From Marisa cornuarietis (lineage: Eukaryota > Mollusca > Gastropoda > Architaenioglossa > Ampullariidae), in NCBI GenBank assembly GCA_004794655.1, contig SMMW01000575.1:9512001-9576000 (forward strand): DNA of 64,000 nucleotides. The letters are read 5' to 3'. The position numbers and the translations under genes were made by a program. Shown here piece by piece: positions 58,701 to 64,000 of this stretch. Each line of letters opens with the position of its first letter. Position 1 is the first letter of the stretch. Below the pieces are notes generated by a model, which was not told the origin of the DNA, made no database searches, and saw nothing but the letters and a program-made list of their open reading frames with translations.

Positions 58701-61200
58701 CATGTAGAATTTTCCTAGATGAAAGAGAAGGTCATCAGAGAGACCTGCAGCAAATTATGTAGACTTTAAAGGTCTAGTGGGGTGAAGATTTTTGTAACTC
58801 TTGGGTAAAGTTCAGTGCGCAGGCAACACATACGTCAGCTTTGTACATGGCCACGTTTGAGCTGTCAAGACCTCGGCCAGTGCTAGAGCTCGGAACCTTT
58901 GTTAATTAAGAATACCTGCGTACAAACATGCCGTTAGGGTCTTCATCATTGTTTGTGCATGGTGATGTTTATAGGAGTGTATCTCAAGAGCGAAAGTTGT
59001 TATTACACTAGAAAATAGTATTTTGCATTGAGCTTTACTCAGTCATTATCAAAAAAGGTACACTCAACTAGGCCTTTCAAATGCCTCTTTCTGAGTCAGG
59101 CTTAGCTGGAAACAATAATGTCTACTGAAGTTGACATTCTATCAACTAACAAGAGCACCTGTTTTTAAAGGTTTAAGCCATTTGGTGGACAATAAAGTAC
59201 ATCAACTGGCTCTGCATCAACGAAACAACTCTCGATAAAAGAATGGTTCGAAGAGTAAATATATCACAAGCAATTATGTGTAGCTAACAACTTACTTCCA
59301 ATGTTCTGAAACTAACTTTTCTATTGAAACTTTGTAATGAATGATTTGAAGTTTGCGACTTGTCTGTGACACAAGGTGTGAAGATAATGGAAAAGCTGAT
59401 GATCAACTACACTCTGACCATCCGTGGATGGCGTTTGCCGGATGTGGCGTCAGAGGGGGAAGTGAAGAAATGCCTGGTGGAGATGCGCAAAGTTCTGGTC
59501 GAGCAGTCGGTGGTCCTGTGTAACTACCACAACACCGAGCGTATTCTTGAGCAGGTAAGTAACTGAAGCACTTCACGCATATACTTGTACTTACACGCGA
59601 GCGCGTGTACGCATGCATGTGCGTGTGTATGAAGCTGATGCCGACCATAGGGCTGTGTGCTCGTGCCCACTTTTAGTGGTAGGCACTTCTTAAACAAACA
59701 TTTTTCTTTATTTATTATAATAATAACATTATTAATATTATTATTGTTTATACGATAACACATGCACAAAAGCGCACTACTACCGTATACTATAATTCCC
59801 CAAACTGAATTATTGCGTAAAACCTCTCTGCAAAAAAATAAATAAATAAAAAGAAGACCCGCCTTGTAAGGAAGGCTTTTTACTGCAGTTGTATTTGTCT
59901 TCCGATCTAATTAATTTTCGTAAAAATCTTGAAGAGAGAGAGAGCGTGTGTGTTCATGCGTTGTCCATTGGTGCAACTTTTCCTCAAATAAAAAAGCTCC
60001 TTTAAACGAGAAAATTTTAGTATCTCTTCTGTGAAGATGTTATATGATGAATTCTGAATGTCTTCCATTTCACAGAATAGCATCTATTCTTTCACATGAA
60101 AGACATGTGGACATGTGAACAGTATAGCGGGAGTCAGAAGAGGCCATGTTATAAAATATTGGTCTAATGCTAAAGTTTTAGATTTTTTTTCTCTTCGGTC
60201 CTTTGCTAGAACAAAAGTATTACAATAAAGTTGCTAATCAAAACGAACAGGTAATACAAGAGGTTTTATCCCTTTTTCTGAGTTTACAATAGTTTGCATA
60301 AAGGAGGAACAAACAACGATGGCTACTTTCGTATATTCCTTCCTAGTATTCCATTTTCCTTACTTCCTACTTTTCAATTTCTTTCTTCCAGTCTCTCTCT
60401 CTCCTTTCTCTCTCTCTCTCTCTGACTGCTTCTTTCCTTCTTCCGTTTATTCTTGTTCGTTTTTGCTTTTATTGTTCTCATAATTTATTTCCCGTGACGC
60501 TTTCATAACGCTGTCCTTTAGGGGTAATGCGATGCTGTTATTGTTTCAGACCTGACGATACTATTTTTCTCTGTTCTTTGATGTTAGCTGGCAATAGACC
60601 ACCCTTCACCCATTTTTTGTAAAAGCAACAAGGTAATAGGACAAGCAAATTCAATATGATACCACATTTGCATCGTCATCACGGAGAATAGTGCGGGATC
60701 AAATATATTTGCATTGAATCCCCAACGCTGCTTGGTAGAGTCGCCCGACATGGTCACGGTGCCCTGCAAGGTGTGTGGGTTAACGAGTACCGGCGATGAC
60801 CAGCCACAGGGATTCATCTGCACTAGCATGGGGTGGGGTGGAGATAATGAGTTGTCATGACAACATGGTATTGACCTTCGAGCTGTACAACCATCGCCGC
60901 TATTGTCCTTGTCTCTCAGTCTCTTACGTTTTGTTTGGAACATGTTGACCAGGCGTGTAGCACTCCGGGCTCACGTTTTGCTGTCTCTGATCCCATGTTT
61001 GTGGGTGTGCTGTACGTGTTCATTTATGTGCGCATTTGTTTTTTTTCTGTCTGTATGTGCCTGTGTATATATTGATGCTGTGCGTATGCGTGCGTGTACT
61101 TTTTATGTGTGTGTGCATGTGTGTATGTTTATGTGTGTGCGTATGTGTGTATGTGCGTGTGTATGCGTGTGTGCACGCGTGTGTGTGCGTGTGTGCGCAT

Positions 61201-61268
<68 letters not shown>

Positions 61269-63671
61269 CTGATTGTAGGCTCGCACGCTGGCAATGCTGT
61301 CCACCCCGCCATACCAGTGGCTGTTCTACGACCCAGCTGACGAGCTCCACGACCTCTTGCTGCGGTTCCACGACATCGCCGTCAACTTCACTGTCCTGTC
61401 CTTGACTCCGTTCAACAGTCCTGCGCCCACCAGCGGCCTGAAGAAACTGGAGCACGCTCTTCTCTCGGACGCTATCACCCTCGTGACGTCATCATACTCT
61501 ACGCTGACGTCAACTAACGCTAATCACACACCAAAGACCTTTAGAGAAGAGATGAATAGGATAATGAGACAGGTATGCTTGTGAGTCTAAACATACGCAT
61601 TCAATCAGTACACTGCATTCTATTAGCAGGTCAGGGCGATGTCTAGAATTTATCTAATAATAAGAAATATTATAGGGATATGATAGTAACTTGAAATCTT
61701 AAGAGCAAGACATTTAAGTTTAGCTGTACTATTGATCCTCATAAGTAAAAAAAAGAAACAAGTAATTAAAAAGACTAATAAAAAATATGGTGTTCTAAAT
61801 GCGACAGACGCTACAAGTCTAGCAATGGTTGGTACCTGTAATTTTCAGAACAGTGACATATAATGCGTCTCTGAAGAATAAGCAGTTGAGCTGTGTTCAG
61901 GAGTCTGTGCTCACCTAGACAAGTCCCGTTTCTCATAACATTTCCCTGGAGGATGTTTCCCAACGTTAGGATTCTTCTTGTCGATCGTTGCCGTGCTTTC
62001 CACAATGTTGTTGTTGTTTTTTTCGTTTGGTTTTACTTTGTTGTTGTTGTTGTTGTTGTTGTTTTCCACAATGTGTTTTCTCTTAAATGAGTTTTCTTTT
62101 AAATGAGTTTTCTTCTCTATTCCTCTTTTTCTCTTTCTCTTTATCCCTCTTTCGCTCTGTATAGATCTTTCCCTTTTATACTCTTTATCTGTCTCTTTCT
62201 TTCTTATTTTCACTTTTTTCTCTCTCTCAAAGCAAGCTAATTGGTTAGTAGATACATGTTTTGCCTTTCTGTGTTATTTTCATTCTTTACATCCCTTTAG
62301 TTTTATATATTTATATACACTCAGGATTTTTAAGGCTGCAGATTCTAGCTGTTTGCTCATGTCTTACCAGCCCAGTGTTTTTCGGATACTTGCGAGTGGA
62401 CAGTGGAAGTAGCCAAGCAGAAACTTTGATTATGACCGCATTTGACTGCTTTCTCTCTCTCTCTCTCCTTTATACTTTATTCTACACCTGTATCGCTTTC
62501 TACAATCGTAAGGAACTGCAGAGATTTTAAGAGGTGAGCCCTGACCTAAGTGATCGGCTGTGTGTTTTACAGAATGGTGTTGTGGGCACCACAGGTCATC
62601 TGTCCTTTGACAATCAGGGAAAGAGAAGCAATTTTACTTTGAACATCACTGCCATTGGGGGTGCCGACTACAACACGGTGAGAACAAGAGCTCGGTTTTA
62701 TTTTCTTTCTCCCCTTTTTTTCTTTGTCTTTTTTTCTCCACTTGTTTGCGTGTGTCGGTTATAAAATCTGAATTTTTTCTCAACATTTTTTCAATGAGAA
62801 AAACGATCTAAACTGAGATGTTTACTTTGTCATTTCAACCTACCGAAGTCTATCCCAATAAAGAGTGTATTCCACCTGTACCATATGGCTGCACCAATAA
62901 GTCTCTGGGCAGATAAACAATGCATAATGTCTCTACACTACACCCTACCTCCATGTTTTCTAACCAGAAAAATCATAGAAACGAACTTCTGGGTTTAAAA
63001 ACATTCCTTCAAAATATTAGTTTAAAAAATTAAAGAGAGACTCCTGGAGAGACTGTGGTGACTTAATGACAAAGCACATTTCTGTTAAAATACTGTGTCT
63101 TTGCCGTTGTTATCTGCAGATCTTTTAAAATTCTTTAACAGCTTAAATTAAAGGTTGTCTATCTCTACATACATAAAGCCTTTATTTTCCAAGTCATCAG
63201 TGGTTCACGTGAGTATTTGTTCCTCCCGCTACCCCCACATCCGTACTTGCGACCCTGTGAGACTGAAGAAACATTGTTCTTCCCATCAATGTCGCTGTTA
63301 AAATCAGTGTTGCTTTCGTCACTCATAGAATTAAAACAAAAAAAGATCCAATAAGCAAGAGAAACTAATGATATTGCACTTCTGTTAACGGCAGGTTTAT
63401 AGCAAGTGGTCCCAATGGCCGCCAAGTCGCTCTGGGTTTTTGGTTTTGTTTTGTATTTTTCTTTAATGCACGCTCTCTAAGAAAATGTATTGTATTCAAT
63501 GTTACTTGTACGCACATGGATATCAATCCGCTTTGTTTTCAGATTGGTGAGTGGATTTCTCGGGTGGACATTTTTGATACCCGCTTGAGACTGCTCAACG
63601 CCCAGAACAACGGAAATCGTTCCACGCCGTTTCCCCTCAAAGGTCGCGTTGCTAAGGTCGTCATGATAGAG
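52163..63671 (+). CDS. Ionotropic glutamate receptor paralogue B, 5' part (7 exons, cut by window end)
   Basis: Gene-level entry. Exons: 52163-52340, 57550-57675, 58231-58470, 59376-59554, 61279-61572, 62573-62677, 63543-63671. They join in phase (1,1,1,0,0,0,0). From the ATG at 52244 they encode 390 residues: a signal peptide of about 24 residues, then a full ATD ending at the linker strand VAKVVMIE, where gene A continues with the S1 EPPF motif. Seen directly: GLIPW, NLLAIVGLYEEA, LHIPYLAL, ISIFYDDDRG, GTTGHLSFDNQGKR. By homology to gene A the rest (S1, pore, S2, M4) should lie beyond 64000. Same strand and same exon plan as gene A argue for tandem duplication. Subtype and ligand cannot be judged without S1/S2. 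Confidence 0.92.
52341..53740. other. Gene B intron 1, 5' part
   Basis: GT/GC-rich alternating tract then GA repeat near 52376-52446; the rest is AT-rich and unrecognised. Confidence 0.5.
53745..54600 (-). mobile_element. RTE-like non-LTR retrotransposon remnant, antisense in gene B intron 1
   Basis: The minus strand encodes, in shifting frames, FPDDIDPIAG (degraded FADDID catalytic box, about 54512-54536), NRELQNLTHNNSLKARGMET, then NRVRLEEVNSFKCLRGTLSK..., AAAMARLDKIL, LVRFGHVTRHDTLSKTV and LVQDLLAIAQDKGEWRALSA. These are the RT active-site region through the C-terminus of craniofacial-endonuclease-RT style RTE elements. The FADD Ala is Pro, and stops and frameshifts are present, so it is inactive. 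Confidence 0.88.
54795..54841. repeat. (CA)n microsatellite
   Basis: About 23 CA units in gene B intron 1. Confidence 0.95.
55663..55713. repeat. (GT)25 microsatellite
   Basis: A pure GT tract followed by GTGCGTGTATGCGTGCG. Confidence 0.95.
56190..56288. repeat. (GACT)n(CACT)n compound tetranucleotide array
   Basis: About nine GACT units change by a single base, in register, to about 15 CACT units at about 56226. Confidence 0.95.
57550..57675 (+). CDS. Gene B exon 2: start of ATD
   Basis: 126 nt, phase 1-1; acceptor CTTCCTCAG, donor AAAAA|GTAAGT. It encodes (G)LIPWRNVTDNTMMSNWSGL... ending ...THIEK, so the joined product reads RIG-LIPW, the first ATD strand. NVT and NWS are potential N-glycosylation sites. 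It matches gene A 2614-2742 in phase and length. Confidence 0.85.
57676..58230. other. Gene B intron 2
   Basis: 555 bases, strongly AT-rich, no repeat or coding segment recognised. Confidence 0.5.
58231..58470 (+). CDS. Gene B exon 3: ATD
   Basis: 240 nt, phase 1-1; acceptor CTTTTCAG, donor AGAG|GTACGA. It encodes RLQTIRAMNLLAIVGLYEEA..., ...EELHIPYLALTPVTSKPRD..., ...WSRISIFYDDDRG. It matches gene A exon 2 (246 nt, same phases), including IPYL and the VAVVYDS/ISIFYDD strand. TGACGTCA occurs at 58342. Confidence 0.93.
58471..59375. other. Gene B intron 3
   Basis: 905 bases with no feature recognised. Confidence 0.5.
59376..59554 (+). CDS. Gene B exon 4: ATD
   Basis: 179 nt, phase 1 in, 0 out; acceptor GACACAAG, donor CAG|GTAAGT. 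It encodes GVKIMEKLMINYTLTIRGWR... and ...VEQSVVLCNYHNTERILEQ. It matches gene A exon 3 in position and phase. Confidence 0.92.
59555..61278. other. Gene B intron 4
   Basis: It contains TAA-rich sequence near 59718-59745, a CT-rich tract near 60390-60425 and, from about 61090 to 61268, a long GT-rich tract whose last 60 bases are pure (GT)n, ending 10 bases before the exon 5 acceptor. Confidence 0.7.
61206..61266. repeat. (GT)n microsatellite abutting the gene B exon 5 acceptor
   Basis: About 30 pure GT units, preceded by about 110 bases of imperfect GTGTGC/GTATGT. Only CCTGATTG separates it from the TAG acceptor, so this intron lacks an ordinary polypyrimidine tract. Confidence 0.95.
61279..61572 (+). 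CDS. Gene B exon 5: ATD
   Basis: 294 nt, 98 codons, phase 0-0; acceptor GATTGTAG directly after a long GT tract, donor CAG|GTATGC. It encodes ARTLAMLSTPPYQWLFYDPA..., ...VNFTVLSLTPFNS..., ...FREEMNRIMRQ. It covers the region of gene A exons 4 and 5 without the intervening intron. TGACGTCA occurs twice, at 61484 and 61505. Confidence 0.93.
61573..62572. other. Gene B intron 5
   Basis: It contains (TTG)n near 62039-62061, a CT/TCTTT-rich tract at 62100-62230 and CTCTCT near 62452-62467. No coding segment is seen. Confidence 0.5.
62573..62677 (+). CDS. Gene B exon 6: end of ATD
   Basis: 105 nt, 35 codons, phase 0-0; acceptor GTTTTACAG, donor ACG|GTGAGA. It encodes NGVVGTTGHLSFDNQGKRSN... ending ...GADYNT. 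GTTGHLSFDNQGKR is the family motif G.TG...FD..G.R. It has the same length as gene A exon 6. Confidence 0.94.
62678..63542. other. Gene B intron 6
   Basis: 865 bases, AT-rich, nothing recognised. Confidence 0.5.
63543..63671 (+). CDS. Gene B exon 7: ATD to S1 linker
   Basis: 129 nt, 43 codons, phase 0-0; acceptor GTTTTCAG, donor GAG|GTCAGC (weak). It encodes IGEWISRVDIFDTRL..., ...GRVAKVVMIE. It matches gene A exon 8; gene B shows no counterpart of the 87-nt gene A exon 7. The next exon should begin with the S1 EPPF-type motif outside the window. Confidence 0.9.
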
Positions 63672-64000
63672 GTCAGCACACGTTAAGAGAGAGAGAGAGA
63701 GAGAGAAAAGAAAATAAATGAGTGTTTATCGACTTGTAAACAAAATGAATGGTTCAAATTAACAAATAAATGACCACAAAATGCACTCACCCTTTAAATG
63801 ACTATAAAGGCGTTGTTTTGTTGACAAGATTAATAGTTAAACGCGAAATGGATAAATGGTGCGTGTCCTTGGTAGATCTTTGCGAAAATGTCCTCTGAAT
63901 TGTCTTTGCAGTTTAATGATATTACCGTGCTTCCAATGGTATTTTATGATACATTTTCTCTATTCAAAACTTTATCGTACTTCTGCCATTATTAGGGTTC
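63672..64000. other. Gene B intron 7, start, cut by window end
   Basis: (GA)n at about 63688-63706, then AT-rich sequence to the window end. The S1 exon is expected beyond it. Confidence 0.55.

Noticed and set aside
60903..61455. Cys/Val-rich and His/Thr-rich frames
   Set aside because: Translations of the GT-rich tract before gene B exon 5; only the part from 61279 in the exon frame is coding.

Overview
This is animal nuclear DNA. Genes are split into short exons with GT-AG introns of 0.2-5 kb, intergenic and intronic DNA is rich in (GT)n and other microsatellites, and there are decayed non-LTR retrotransposons, a terminal-inverted-repeat MITE family and tRNA-derived SINE-like copies. The retroelement types, the repeat style and the receptor family suggest a mollusc, probably a gastropod. 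That assignment is inference; no marker gene fixes the species.

The only host genes I can support are two ionotropic glutamate receptor (iGluR) paralogues on the + strand, head to tail. Gene A (about 2614-19177, with an optional last exon at 21651-21875) has 15 exons that join in phase into about 839 residues: amino-terminal domain (ATD), S1, M1, pore loop M2, M3, S2, M4 and a cytoplasmic tail. Its signal-peptide exon was not found. Gene B (52163 to beyond 64000) has its signal peptide and a complete ATD in seven exons; its S1, pore and S2 lie past the window edge. Exon phases match between the two genes (1-1, 1-1, 1-0, then 0-0), and the exon before S1 has the same 105-nt length in both. This supports tandem duplication. 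Gene A has one extra intron and one extra 87-nt symmetric exon relative to gene B.

Gene A is divergent. It encodes arginine at the pore Q/R site as AGG, which RNA editing of CAG cannot produce. It lacks the acidic residue four positions later. It keeps the ligand-binding arginine but has changed several other pocket residues, with Asp where AMPA and kainate receptors have Glu, as NMDA and delta receptors do. The M3 signature reads IYTANLAAF. An anion-like or low-calcium pore and a ligand other than glutamate are plausible but unproven.

Layout: 1-2.6 kb, upstream DNA with microsatellites. 2.6-19.2 kb, gene A, with a 24-bp minisatellite of about 41 units in intron 1, a probable dead copy of exon 4 in intron 4, a MITE plus another transposon-like piece in intron 11, and a short antisense retroelement 3' end in intron 12. 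19.2-22.1 kb, 3' region and alternative terminal exon. 22-52 kb, a long intergenic interval with no recognised host gene, holding SINE-like copies, two reverse-transcriptase remnants (39.6-40.7 kb; 48.4-49.5 kb, the latter with a probable target-site duplication), a second MITE copy and microsatellites. 52.1-64 kb, gene B, with an antisense RTE-like remnant in its first intron.
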